Source of the DNA: UBA5336 sp038745855
GTDB lineage: Bacteria > Pseudomonadota > Alphaproteobacteria > Caulobacterales > Hyphomonadaceae
DNA: 27,927 nucleotides
NCBI GenBank assembly: GCA_038745855.1
Contig: JBCDLC010000040.1
Coordinates: 1 to 27,927, forward strand
Direction of reading: 5' to 3'
Positions 6,721 through 14,975 of this stretch are shown here, piece by piece; within the stretch, counting starts at the first letter, position 1, and each line of letters begins with the position of its first letter. The notes under the pieces are model-generated. The model did no database searches and was not told where the DNA came from. It saw only the letters and a program-made list of their open reading frames with translations. Both the position numbers and the translations under genes were made by a program.

Positions 6721-8982
6721 ATGCCTCACTCCTTCTCAGCCCCTCGTCTGCTGATGAACCGCCTCCGACAGATGATGGCGGCCGGCCATGACACGCGTGA
6801 CCGGTTGGACAAGATCGTCCAGCTCATTGCCAGTACGATGGTGGCGGACGTGTGCTCGATCTATTTGCGGAGCAAGGTTGACGAGTTGGAACTGGTCGCA
6901 ACAGAGGGTTTGCGTCAGGAGGCGGTGTTCTCGACCAAACTGGCCATTGATGAGGGCCTGGTCGGACAGATTGCCCAGACCGCCCAACCTCTCGCCATTC
7001 AGGACGCTCCGCGCCATCCGGCTTTCTCTTACCGGCCCGAGACCGGCGAAGACCCGTACCACGCGTTTCTTGGTGTCCCAATCCTCAGGGGCGGACGGGT
7101 CACCGGTGTCCTCACCGTCCAGAACCGGACCGAGCGGATCTATGGCGAGGATGAAATCGAGACCCTGCAGACCATCGCCATGGTGTTGGCCGAGGTGGCG
7201 GGAACTGTCACCAATGAAACCGGCGACCGTATTTCCGCGAAACCGCGACGCCCTGCCCAACTCGAGGGGCGCAGCCTGTGCGGCGGTATCGGGTTCGGAG
7301 AGGTCCGTTTCCATGATCCCGAAGTGCCCGCAGCCAAGTTCTTTGCCGAAGATCAGGCCAAGGAAGTCCAGCGCCTGGGAGATGCCCTGCGAAAGTTGCG
7401 GCTGAACGTCGACTCCATGGTGGCCATCGATAGCGGCGCCCTGATGGGTGAGCCCCGGGACGTGCTCGAAACCTACCGTCTGCTGGCCCATGATCCGGCC
7501 TGGACAGAGCGCCTCATGGATGCGGTCGATGGCGGATTGACCGCGGAAGCGGCCATCGACAGGGCGCGGCGCGAGCACAGGGCGCGCCTGGAGACAGCCA
7601 CTGACCCCTATTTGCGAGAGCGGCTTTTCGACCTTGAGGATCTGGATAACAGGCTACTGCGGACCCTTGGCGGCAATGATGGGCTGAAGGCCGAAATCGC
7701 GGAGGGCGAAGTGGTGCTCGTGGCCCGCCGCCTCGGACCCGCAGATCTCCTGGAATACAGGGAGTCCGGGTTGAAAGGCATCCTGATCGAGGAGGCGTCC
7801 GTCTCGTCCCACGCGGCGATCGTCGCACGGGCGATGGGTATTCCGACGCTCGGTGGGATGCCGGGACTGACCACCAGTTTGGAGTCCGGAGACCCGGTCA
7901 TCGTCGACGCCGAAGACGGCCTGCTTCACATTCGCCCCGATGAAGCCGTGAACGATGCCTATCGCAATCGGGTCGCCCTATCGAGCGAGCGGGAAGAGCA
8001 GTACGCGGCGCTCCGTGACGCGCCTGCCAGAAGCAAGGATGGGGTCGATGTCCGCCTGATGCTGAATGCGGGGTTGCAGCTCGATCTGGACCACGTGTCG
8101 AAGACCGGGGCTGACGGGGTTGGCTTGTTTCGAACTGAATTCCAGTTCCTGGTCGCCGAAAGCATGCCGCGGCTGGGCGAGCAGGAGACGTTCTATCGTG
8201 ATGCCTACGAGCGCGCCGGGGGCAAACCAGTTATCTTCCGGACCGTCGATCTCGGCGGCGACAAGATGCTGCCCAACCTCAACCGCGAGCGCGAGGAAAA
8301 CCCTGCCCTTGGCTGGCGGTCGATCCGGTTTGCGTTGGATGCGCAAGGGTTCTTCCGTCGACAATTACGGGCGCTGATCCGGGCGTCGGCTGGCCGGCCG
8401 CTGACCGTCATGTTCCCGATGATCACCGTGCCGGAGGAGTTCTTCGAAGCGAAAGCGCTTCTCAATGAGGAACTGGCCTGGAGCAGCGCACGCGGCCATG
8501 AGATGCCGACTGAAATCTCTGTCGGTGCCATGCTCGAAACGCCGTCTTTTGCTTTCGCGCTAAAAGAGATCAGCGAAGAGGTGGACTTCATTTCGATTGG
8601 CACGAATGACCTGCTTCAGTTCTTCTTCGCGGCCGACCGGATGACACCGAAAGTAGCGGACCGTTACGACCTGTTGTCCCGCCCAGCTCTCCGCTTTCTC
8701 AAACAGGTCGCCGATGACTGCACGCGGTTCGATATCAAGGCATCCGTTTGCGGCGAGGCAACGGGTCATCCCGAGCACGCTCTGTGTCTGGTCGCGCTCG
8801 GCTACCGGCAGCTTTCGATGCCGGCGTCTAGCATTGGACCGGTGAAACTCGCGATCCGATCTAGCCATATCGGTGAAATCCGGCACGCCATTTGCAATCT
8901 CATCGAGCAAGGAACGGGCGACCTCCGTAAGGAAGTGTTAGCCTTGTTTCGCGACACTCTTGGGCGTGACGCGTTTCATTGA
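6721..8982 (+). CDS. ptsP: phosphoenolpyruvate-protein phosphotransferase PtsP (EI-Ntr)
   Basis: A 753-residue cytoplasmic enzyme I of the nitrogen-related PTS, which passes phosphate from phosphoenolpyruvate to NPr and then to EIIA-Ntr. An N-terminal GAF domain covers about 25-160, as in EI-Ntr but not in sugar EI. The phosphohistidine domain contains ASVSSHAAIVARAMGIPTLGG with His364 as the phosphorylated residue. The PEP-binding barrel shows GVGLFRTEFQFL, FRTVDLGGDKMLPNL, IGTNDLLQFFFAADR and SVCGEATGHPEHA with the catalytic Cys677. The ATG at 6721 is preferred over an in-frame TTG at 6712. It follows lysC by 24 bp. No npr (HPr-like) or ptsN gene is in this window. Confidence 0.96.
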   Translation: MPHSFSAPRLLMNRLRQMMAAGHDTRDRLDKIVQLIASTMVADVCSIYLRSKVDELELVATEGLRQEAVFSTKLAIDEGLVGQIAQTAQPLAIQDAPRHPAFSYRPETGEDPYHAFLGVPILRGGRVTGVLTVQNRTERIYGEDEIETLQTIAMVLAEVAGTVTNETGDRISAKPRRPAQLEGRSLCGGIGFGEVRFHDPEVPAAKFFAEDQAKEVQRLGDALRKLRLNVDSMVAIDSGALMGEPRDVLETYRLLAHDPAWTERLMDAVDGGLTAEAAIDRARREHRARLETATDPYLRERLFDLEDLDNRLLRTLGGNDGLKAEIAEGEVVLVARRLGPADLLEYRESGLKGILIEEASVSSHAAIVARAMGIPTLGGMPGLTTSLESGDPVIVDAEDGLLHIRPDEAVNDAYRNRVALSSEREEQYAALRDAPARSKDGVDVRLMLNAGLQLDLDHVSKTGADGVGLFRTEFQFLVAESMPRLGEQETFYRDAYERAGGKPVIFRTVDLGGDKMLPNLNREREENPALGWRSIRFALDAQGFFRRQLRALIRASAGRPLTVMFPMITVPEEFFEAKALLNEELAWSSARGHEMPTEISVGAMLETPSFAFALKEISEEVDFISIGTNDLLQFFFAADRMTPKVADRYDLLSRPALRFLKQVADDCTRFDIKASVCGEATGHPEHALCLVALGYRQLSMPASSIGPVKLAIRSSHIGEIRHAICNLIEQGTGDLRKEVLALFRDTLGRDAFH

Positions 8983-9078
8983 AAAGGCGGCGGAGCTCGT
9001 CTAAAAACGTGCGCAGGGCTCAACGGTGGCGTCTGAACACGCGTTCAAATGTAGATTGCGAGCGAGACCAAGGCACCA

Positions 9079-10068
9079 ATGGCGCACCCAAAACCATCCG
9101 ATAACGTGGTGTCCTTTCCCGGGACGAACGACCTCGACCAACCCGCCGGTATAGAGGCGCATGCTGCGGACACAGATCGGCCGACGCTCGATTTCGGTAT
9201 GCTGGGCGACGACTGGCCAGATCTTTCTCCAGCGAACCGTGCAGCTCGGTTGTTGGAATGCAGGACGCGGAGCGAAAAAACGGTGCCGGTTGGACCGTTG
9301 ATGCAAGCTGTTCGACAGGCCCAGGGCCTGAGTGTGGACGCGGTCGCTGCGCAGTTAAAGTTCGACCGCAGCGTCATCACGGCGATCGAAGCAATGGAAC
9401 TGGGTGCGATGCCCAAAGGCTTCAGGGCGCCACGCATCAAGACCTACGCGCGAGCGCTGCATTTGCCAGCCGATGAGATCCTCTCGATTTATCGTGCGGA
9501 AAGCGCAGATCTCGACGCGGTTGCACAGCGGATTGAGCCACAGCCTGTCCGGATGGACCCGGTACGCGGGCCCCGGCCGGGCTGGGTTATGCCCGCAGCG
9601 ATCGCTGGTGGATTGACCGTCTGCCTGGCCGGGATGCTTTCCCTGTCCAGCGGTCGCATCGATACCGCGAACCAGAACACGACAGCCATTGAGACAGCGC
9701 CGCGCACCGAACTTCCGCCGTTCGACAGTGCGGCGGCCGCCATGCAAGGCGACTTTACGGCTATTCCGCTGACCCTCGTAGCCGTCCGCAGGGGCTGGGT
9801 CGAAGTTCGCGGAGCGAACGGAACGCTCTTCAGAGATCGGGAGATGCGGCCTGGCGAAGTCTATTACCCAAGGATCGGGGCGGGCTGGACGGTATCTGCG
9901 CGCGATGGCGGCGCGTTCGAATGGCGCGTTGGTGATGTGGTCGTCGGCCCGCTGGGTACGAATGAAGTGTCGGTCTACGCTGAGAGCGTCGACCTGATCG
10001 CGCGTGAGGCCCTCAGGTCGGTCGCCCCGACCCTTGCCGCCAGCGACGCGGTGTCTCCCAGGCACTGA
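9079..10068 (+). CDS. RodZ-like helix-turn-helix membrane protein (DUF4115)
   Basis: A 329-residue predicted inner-membrane protein. A HTH_25-type helix-turn-helix lies at about 73-138 (LMQAVRQAQGLSVDAVAAQL ... FRAPRIKTYARAL), preceded by a 70-residue polar tail. A Pro/Arg-rich linker leads to one membrane segment at about 169-190 (WVMPAAIAGGLTVCLAGML), and a C-terminal DUF4115-like beta domain follows at about 230-300 (IPLTLVAVRRGWVEVRGANG). This is the layout of RodZ, which links MreB filaments to the membrane in rod-shaped cells. The next gene is ispG, as in many proteobacteria, which strengthens the call. AAGG lies before the ATG at 9079. It is more divergent than typical RodZ, so I leave the symbol blank; the cell-shape role is inferred. 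Confidence 0.82.
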   Translation: MAHPKPSDNVVSFPGTNDLDQPAGIEAHAADTDRPTLDFGMLGDDWPDLSPANRAARLLECRTRSEKTVPVGPLMQAVRQAQGLSVDAVAAQLKFDRSVITAIEAMELGAMPKGFRAPRIKTYARALHLPADEILSIYRAESADLDAVAQRIEPQPVRMDPVRGPRPGWVMPAAIAGGLTVCLAGMLSLSSGRIDTANQNTTAIETAPRTELPPFDSAAAAMQGDFTAIPLTLVAVRRGWVEVRGANGTLFRDREMRPGEVYYPRIGAGWTVSARDGGAFEWRVGDVVVGPLGTNEVSVYAESVDLIAREALRSVAPTLAASDAVSPRH

Positions 10069-10182
10069 AACGTCTGAAAGGCTCGCCGAATTGCTGGCCT
10101 GCGCCACCATGATGGCTTTACCTTGGAGGTCATCAGCGCCACATAGGGGGCGTCGGTCCTGAAAGGTCCACGGAGCCCCTGA

Positions 10183-11370
10183 ATGTCTCACAACGCCCAT
10201 CGGCCATGGCGATCCATCGAGCGGCGGCCCAGTCGCAAGATCCGCGTGGGCAAGGTGGAAGTGGGCGGTGACGCACCCATTGCCGTCCAGTCCATGACAA
10301 ACACGCCAACCGAGGACGCCGCCGCGACGATCGAGCAGATCCGCGGGCTTGAAGAGGCAGGCGCCGATATTGTCAGGGTATCTTGTCCGACCGTCGACGC
10401 CACCAGCGCGTTCAAAACGATCGCAAGGGAAGTAAACGTCCCGCTCGTGGCCGATATCCACTTTCATTATAAACGGGGCATCGAGGCGGCTGAAGCAGGC
10501 GCCGCGTGCCTGCGGATCAATCCTGGCAATATCGGGAATGAAAAGCGGGTGAGAGAGGTTGTAAACGCGGCAAAGGCCAATGGCTGCTCGATCAGGATCG
10601 GCGTGAACGGCGGCTCTTTGGAAAAACACCTTCTGGAAAAGTATGGAGAGCCCTGCCCCGAAGCCATGGTCGAAAGCGCGCTCGACCACGCACGCATTCT
10701 CGATGATCTCGACTTCCACGAGTACAAGATCTCGGTGAAGGCGTCTGATATGTTCCTTACGGTAGCGGCCTACCAGCAGCTTGCCGAAGCCACCGATGCG
10801 CCGCTCCACCTGGGTATCACCGAAGCAGGGGGCTTGCGCACAGGCACCGTGAAATCCTCCATCGGTATGGGGAACCTCCTATGGATGGGCATCGGCGATA
10901 CGATCCGCGTGTCGCTGTCTGCCGAGCCGGTCGAAGAAATCAAGGTCGGCTTCGAGATGCTGAAATCACTTGGCCTCAGGACGCGGGGCGTGAACATCGT
11001 CGCGTGCCCATCGTGCGCGCGGCAGGGTTTTGATGTGATCAAAACCGTCGAAACGCTGGAACAACGCCTCGCGCATATCGCAGAGCCGATTTCCCTCTCG
11101 ATTATCGGATGCGTTGTGAACGGACCCGGTGAAGCATCGTTGACGGAGCTGGGCTTCACCGGTGGCGGCAAGGAAGCGGGCATGATGTACCGGGCCGGAG
11201 CCCCCAGCCACAAGGTTTCAAACGCCGAGATGGTAGAGCACATCGTCGAGTTGGTAGAGGCCAAGGCAGATGAACTACGCGCGGCGCGGGAGGCGGAAGA
11301 GGCCGCGGACGAGGGTCGAGAGACACCGCTCGACGCAGATGGCGTGAAAAGCATGACGGCCGCGGTCTGA
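10183..11370 (+). CDS. ispG: 4-hydroxy-3-methylbut-2-en-1-yl diphosphate synthase IspG (GcpE)
   Basis: A 395-residue iron-sulphur enzyme of the non-mevalonate (MEP) pathway that converts MEcPP to HMBPP. The N-terminal TIM-barrel has the IspG signatures APIAVQSMTNTPTED, LVADIHFHYKRG and CLRINPGNIG. The C-terminal [4Fe-4S] domain has CPSC (Cys275, Cys278), IGCVVNGPGEA (Cys310) and Glu317, the full ligand set. A charged Ala/Glu-rich tail of about 40 residues extends past the core. GGAG lies eight bases before the ATG at 10183. It lies 114 bp after the RodZ-like gene on the same strand. Confidence 0.97.
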   Translation: MSHNAHRPWRSIERRPSRKIRVGKVEVGGDAPIAVQSMTNTPTEDAAATIEQIRGLEEAGADIVRVSCPTVDATSAFKTIAREVNVPLVADIHFHYKRGIEAAEAGAACLRINPGNIGNEKRVREVVNAAKANGCSIRIGVNGGSLEKHLLEKYGEPCPEAMVESALDHARILDDLDFHEYKISVKASDMFLTVAAYQQLAEATDAPLHLGITEAGGLRTGTVKSSIGMGNLLWMGIGDTIRVSLSAEPVEEIKVGFEMLKSLGLRTRGVNIVACPSCARQGFDVIKTVETLEQRLAHIAEPISLSIIGCVVNGPGEASLTELGFTGGGKEAGMMYRAGAPSHKVSNAEMVEHIVELVEAKADELRAAREAEEAADEGRETPLDADGVKSMTAAV

Positions 11371-11520
11371 AATCCTGCTGGCAGCTCATTCAAACCGATT
11401 AGAGGTTCACGCTCTGGATACTCATGTAGTCGGCCTTTCTATACTTTGCGTACGTGTATTTCCTAGATATCGGCACGTGCTAGCGGCTCAATCTTGAATG
11501 GCGACTAAAAATACTAAATT

Positions 11521-11530
11521 TTGGCGCCAA
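11521..11530. promoter_or_regulatory. perfect palindrome TTGGCGCCAA
   Basis: TTGGCGCCAA is exactly self-complementary over 10 bp, in the AT-rich region about 140 bp before the TonB receptor start and 29 bp before the CRP-like site. It could be an operator half-site pair; a chance palindrome of this length is also possible. Confidence 0.3.
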
Positions 11531-11558
11531 CCAATTACTGCAGCAGTCCATTGGAACA

Positions 11559-11574
11559 TGTGACTTCGCTCACA
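11559..11574. promoter_or_regulatory. putative CRP/FNR-family operator
   Basis: The sequence TGTGACTTCGCTCACA has the exact CRP-type half-sites TGTGA and TCACA separated by six bases, with flanking A/T typical of the extended consensus. It lies about 95 bp upstream of the TonB receptor ATG and 33 bp before the candidate -10 TAAAAT. This fits an activator of the CRP/FNR family, possibly linking receptor expression to carbon or redox status. No crp-like gene is in the window, so the regulator is inferred. Confidence 0.5.
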
Positions 11575-11669
11575 CACTCCTCAGAAATTATCTTTCACGA
11601 CTTGAATAAAATCCGATTTCTTCCAGCCTTAGCGGTGCACCGATCAATTACCCAACGGAGGGAATTTTT

Positions 11670-14243
11670 ATGCGCTGTCGAAAATCACTGTTGAAATATG
11701 GAGCAGCTTTTGCGCTTGCAGCCTCAGCGTCGGGGCTTGTGGCCGCGCAAGAGGCGGATACATCTGAAGACGAGCTGCGCCAGGCCAATATTGTCGTGAC
11801 GGGTACCCGGGCGACAGATCGCACGGCCCTTGAGACCGCCGTCCCTGTAGATGTCTTTCCGATTGCGGAATTGGAAAGCACCGGCCGGGTCGAGCTAAAC
11901 CAGATCCTCTCGACAACGGTGCCCAGCTTCAACTTCAATCAGACAGCAATCAACGACGGCACAGATATCGTCCGCCCGGCGACCTTGCGGGGCTTGGCGC
12001 CGGACCAAACCCTGGTGCTCGTGAATTCCAAACGGCGACACTCTGCGGCGCTTGTGAACATCAATGGCTCTGTCGGCCGCGGTTCTGCTGCAGTTGACCT
12101 GAACGCTATCCCCACATCGGCGATTGGGAGTGTTCAGGTCCTGCGAGACGGTGCAGCCGCGCAATACGGCTCAGATGCCATCGCCGGCGTGATCAACGTA
12201 TTGCTTAAGGAAGAGCGTGAAGGCGGGCAGGTGAACGTCCGTTATGGCGCCCACGTTACCAATCCTGACAGTCTTAACCGGTCCGAGGTCGACGGTGAAA
12301 CCCTGACCATTGGCGGTTGGGTCGGCCTGCCTTTGACTGATGCGGGCTTCGTCACCCTCTCGGCCGAGTACTCCGATCGCAACCCCACAAACAGGGCCGG
12401 CCTGGATCCGCGCTCACAATTCATCACGCCGGTGCCGGGCGTGCTCGATCCGAGGGAAACCACATTCGACCGGCTGAATCACCGGTATGGCAACGGTAAC
12501 GCCGAGAACCTGAGTTTCTTTGCCAATGCCGGCTTTGACCTCTCCGCAAACTGGGAACTCTATGGCTCCGCCGGTTTCCAGGACCGGGAAGCGGATTCTG
12601 CCGGTTTTTACCGCCGCTCGAGTGATTCCGCGCCAAGTCCCCTCGGCACACGGTCCACACCGCGCAACCTGACCGAGATCTTCCCCGATGGCTTCCTGCC
12701 GCTCATCGTTGGCGACGTGACGGACTTGAGCGGCAGTACGGGTGTGCGCGGCGATCTCGCAGGGTGGGACACCGATTTCAGCGTGACCTACGGGTCGAAC
12801 GAGCTGGAATATACCATCACCAACACGTTGAACGCCTCGCTCGGGCCAACCAGCCCGACCACGTTTGATGCGGGGTCGCTTCAATTTGACCAGCTGAGCC
12901 TGAATGCCGACATCACCCGGACATTCGACAACCTCCTTCCGGGCGAGACCACCGTTTCGTTCGGTGCCGAGTATCGGGATGAAGGCTTCGAGATTGAGGC
13001 CGGCGAACCCAATTCGTTCATCAATGGCGGCTTCCGCGGAACGCCAGGCGTGAACTTTGCCCCAGTTCCGGGCGAAAATGTTCCTCTTAATTTCGACATC
13101 AACGATCCAGCGACCTTCCCAGATCCATTCGATCCGAATTTCGGGGTGACGTTTGCTGGCGGCTCCCAGGTTTTCGCTGGCTTCACACCGGAGTCGGCCA
13201 TTGATGAGGGCCGCGATGCTATCGGTGTCTATGCCGATGTGGAATGGGAACCGACGGATCAGATCCTTCTGTCCGGCGCTGTCCGCTATGAGGACTACTC
13301 AGACTTCGGCGACACGGTGAACTTCAAGGTGACGGGCCGGTATGACTTTACCGAACAGGTGGCGGTGCGGGGCGCGGTGTCCACTGGCTTCCGGGCGCCA
13401 AGCCTTCAGCAGCAGTTCTTCACCGCAATCTCGACGAACTTCATCGACGGTGTACCCTTCGAGGTGGGAACGTTCCCGGCGACATCCGATGCGGCCGTTG
13501 CGCTTGGCGGCGGACAACTCGATGCTGAGGAATCTCTCAGCTTCTCGGCGGGTCTGGTGCTCACCCCAACCGATGACTGGTTCATCACCATCGACGCCTA
13601 CCGGATCGACATCGAAGATCAGATCTTCCTGTCTGAAAATCTCGGTGGCGCGGCGGTGGATGCGGTGCTTGCAGACGCTGGGGTGGAAGGCGTGCAACGC
13701 GTCCGCTTCTTCCAGAACGGCCTTGAGACCGAATCCGAGGGCGTCGACGTTGTTACGCGGTACGGGTTTGATCTGTCAGAGTGGGGTTCACTCGATCTTT
13801 CTGCAGCGTTCAACTACGCCACTGTTGATGTGACGGATGTGCCCGAGAATGCGGCCATTCCGGACCTTACCCTGTTCAGCCGCGATCGACAGCTTACAGT
13901 CGAGGAGAGTGCGCCTGAAACGAAGCTGATCCTTGGGGCGAATTGGGGATACCAAGCTGCCAACGTCAATCTACGTGGCACGCGGTTCGGCGATGTGGTC
14001 GACCCCTCCAACAATCCGGACAATGACTTCACGCTGAATGCGGACTGGATCTTCGATATTGCCGTCGATCTGGAAGTCACCGACCAGCTCAATGTCGGGA
14101 TTGGTGCGGACAATGTGTTGGACGAGTATCCGACGCTGACGCCGAGCAACCAGAACTTCAATGGCATTTTCCCGTTCTCGACGCGGAGCCCCTATGGCTT
14201 CTCGGGCCGGTTCCTCTACGCCCGGGCGAGCTTCAACTGGTAG
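11670..14243 (+). CDS. TonB-dependent outer-membrane receptor
   Basis: An 857-residue outer-membrane transporter that takes up a ligand with energy from TonB-ExbBD. A signal peptide covers about 1-26 (hydrophobic core, then LVAA). IVVTGTR at 41-47 is the usual segment leading into the plug. The plug (about 50-180) has LRGLAPDQTLVLVNSKRRHS and VQVLRDGAAAQYGSDAIAGVINVLLK, both classic. The rest is a 22-strand-type barrel with repeated aromatic strands and the C-terminal ARASFNW. The style of plug is one seen in large receptor families of aquatic alpha- and gammaproteobacteria, often for sugars or other nutrients, but the ligand cannot be assigned. No partner permease, hydrolase, FecI/FecR or TonB gene is adjacent, so it is an orphan. 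GGAGG precedes the ATG, and a terminator follows the gene. Confidence 0.93.
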   Translation: MRCRKSLLKYGAAFALAASASGLVAAQEADTSEDELRQANIVVTGTRATDRTALETAVPVDVFPIAELESTGRVELNQILSTTVPSFNFNQTAINDGTDIVRPATLRGLAPDQTLVLVNSKRRHSAALVNINGSVGRGSAAVDLNAIPTSAIGSVQVLRDGAAAQYGSDAIAGVINVLLKEEREGGQVNVRYGAHVTNPDSLNRSEVDGETLTIGGWVGLPLTDAGFVTLSAEYSDRNPTNRAGLDPRSQFITPVPGVLDPRETTFDRLNHRYGNGNAENLSFFANAGFDLSANWELYGSAGFQDREADSAGFYRRSSDSAPSPLGTRSTPRNLTEIFPDGFLPLIVGDVTDLSGSTGVRGDLAGWDTDFSVTYGSNELEYTITNTLNASLGPTSPTTFDAGSLQFDQLSLNADITRTFDNLLPGETTVSFGAEYRDEGFEIEAGEPNSFINGGFRGTPGVNFAPVPGENVPLNFDINDPATFPDPFDPNFGVTFAGGSQVFAGFTPESAIDEGRDAIGVYADVEWEPTDQILLSGAVRYEDYSDFGDTVNFKVTGRYDFTEQVAVRGAVSTGFRAPSLQQQFFTAISTNFIDGVPFEVGTFPATSDAAVALGGGQLDAEESLSFSAGLVLTPTDDWFITIDAYRIDIEDQIFLSENLGGAAVDAVLADAGVEGVQRVRFFQNGLETESEGVDVVTRYGFDLSEWGSLDLSAAFNYATVDVTDVPENAAIPDLTLFSRDRQLTVEESAPETKLILGANWGYQAANVNLRGTRFGDVVDPSNNPDNDFTLNADWIFDIAVDLEVTDQLNVGIGADNVLDEYPTLTPSNQNFNGIFPFSTRSPYGFSGRFLYARASFNW

Positions 14244-14270
14244 GCTCCAACAACTGACATCAAGTGCAGG

Positions 14271-14306
14271 CGGCGGGTCCAGCGATGGGCTCGCCGTTTG
14301 TTTTTT
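14271..14306 (+). terminator. intrinsic terminator of the TonB receptor gene
   Basis: CGGCGGGTCC (14271-14280) pairs with GGGCTCGCCG (14287-14296) over ten positions including two G-T wobbles, with a six-base loop, and is followed by TTTGTTTTTT. It lies 28 bp after the stop codon. Confidence 0.85.
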
Positions 14307-14372
14307 GTGACACCTTTGAGACGCTAACGACTATCCGCAATGATCAGGGCAGGAGGCGCGCAAATTGCTGAG

Positions 14373-14546
14373 TCACGCCGTGCGCAAGTCCACGATCACG
14401 GCAACCTGGTATTGTTCGATAAACACGCCAGTCGTTGCGGCGATATGGTCTTCCCTTTCTGCGGTAAAGGTGCCATACGGCGCGCTTGGCTTCTGGGCCC
14501 TGCCTTTCGCCCTGCTGGACGACATCCCGGCTCGCGGAAGGAACAT
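14373..14546 (-). CDS. small unidentified ORF, 57 codons
   Basis: A minus-strand frame from the ATG at 14546 to TGA at 14373, encoding 57 residues. The N-terminal half is basic and Ser/Arg/Lys-rich (SSSRAKGRAQKPSAPYG); the C-terminal half reads like a folded protein end (TAEREDHIAATTGVF, then IEQYQVAVIVDLRTA). The amphipathic, aliphatic pattern is unlike the other frames here, which are Arg/Pro/Ser-rich as expected of shadows. No strong ribosome site is visible before either ATG (14546, or the later one at residue 8). It fills the gap between the TonB receptor terminator and rpsO and would be transcribed away from rpsO. It could be a real small gene or a remnant of a longer one. I do not recognise it. 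Confidence 0.35.
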   Translation of the reverse strand: MFLPRAGMSSSRAKGRAQKPSAPYGTFTAEREDHIAATTGVFIEQYQVAVIVDLRTA

Positions 14547-14634
14547 CGAGGCCCGGGCGCTGATTTCGCGTCATCAAGACGTTCTGTTGCAATCGCTGCT
14601 ACCCGTATGGGGGGCACAACATGAAAGATGTACG

Positions 14635-14904
14635 ATGTCGATTACGCCTGCAAAGAAACAGGAACTGATCAAGAAATTCGCGCGGGGCGAAGGCGATACG
14701 GGATCCCCAGAGGTTCAGGTCGCAATCCTCACCGAGCGGATCAACAATCTCACCGAGCACTTCAAGACCAATGCGAAGGACAAACACTCTCGCAGGGGCC
14801 TGCTCGGCATGGTCGCCAATCGGCGAAAGCTGCTTGATTACGTCAAGGGCAAGGATGAGGGCCGATACCAGGCACTGATCAAGGAATTGGGGATCCGCCG
14901 CTAG
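14635..14904 (+). CDS. rpsO: 30S ribosomal protein S15
   Basis: An 89-residue protein of exactly the usual S15 length, which binds 16S rRNA in the central domain of the small subunit. Family motifs are clear: GDTGSPEVQVAILTERINNLTEHF, the KDKHSRRGLLGMVANRRKLLDYV core and the C-terminal end LIKELGIRR. The true start is the ATG at 14635 giving MSITPAKKQELI; the frame is open 90 codons further upstream, but that part has no S15 homology. It is followed by an intrinsic terminator and then pnp, the standard bacterial rpsO-pnp order. truB, often found before rpsO, is not present here. Confidence 0.98.
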   Translation: MSITPAKKQELIKKFARGEGDTGSPEVQVAILTERINNLTEHFKTNAKDKHSRRGLLGMVANRRKLLDYVKGKDEGRYQALIKELGIRR

Positions 14905-14919
14905 GGCGTCCCCAGACAA

Positions 14920-14950
14920 CCCGCCGAGCCATGGGGGCCGGCGGGTTTTT
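14920..14950 (+). terminator. intrinsic terminator or attenuator between rpsO and pnp
   Basis: CCCGCCG (14920-14926) pairs exactly with CGGCGGG (14939-14945), with a 12-base loop and TTTTT after it; flanking A and T extend the stem. It starts 16 bp after the rpsO stop. Such a hairpin allows rpsO mRNA to be made in excess of pnp, with pnp served by read-through or its own promoter. Confidence 0.88.
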
Positions 14951-14975
14951 CGTATGTGAATGAAAGACAAAACGC

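Larger units (their letters stand above)
11371..11669. other. AT-richer intergenic region upstream of the TonB receptor
   Basis: About 300 bp with no convincing gene, clearly richer in A+T than its surroundings. It holds a 10-bp palindrome at 11521-11530, a CRP-like inverted repeat at 11559-11574 and a possible -10 element TAAAAT at 11607-11612 without a good -35. A GGAGG at 11656-11661 precedes the receptor's ATG. The order (operator, weak promoter, strong ribosome site) suggests an activator-dependent promoter. I see no terminator hairpin after ispG. Confidence 0.6.

Noticed and set aside
9355..10809. A 484-codon minus-strand frame across the RodZ-like gene and ispG
   Set aside because: It spans two well-supported genes and the gap between them on the opposite strand, with no recognisable domain.
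14365..14634. Upstream extension of the rpsO frame
   Set aside because: S15 is 89 residues and starts at MSITPAKK; the extra 90 codons do not resemble a fused domain.
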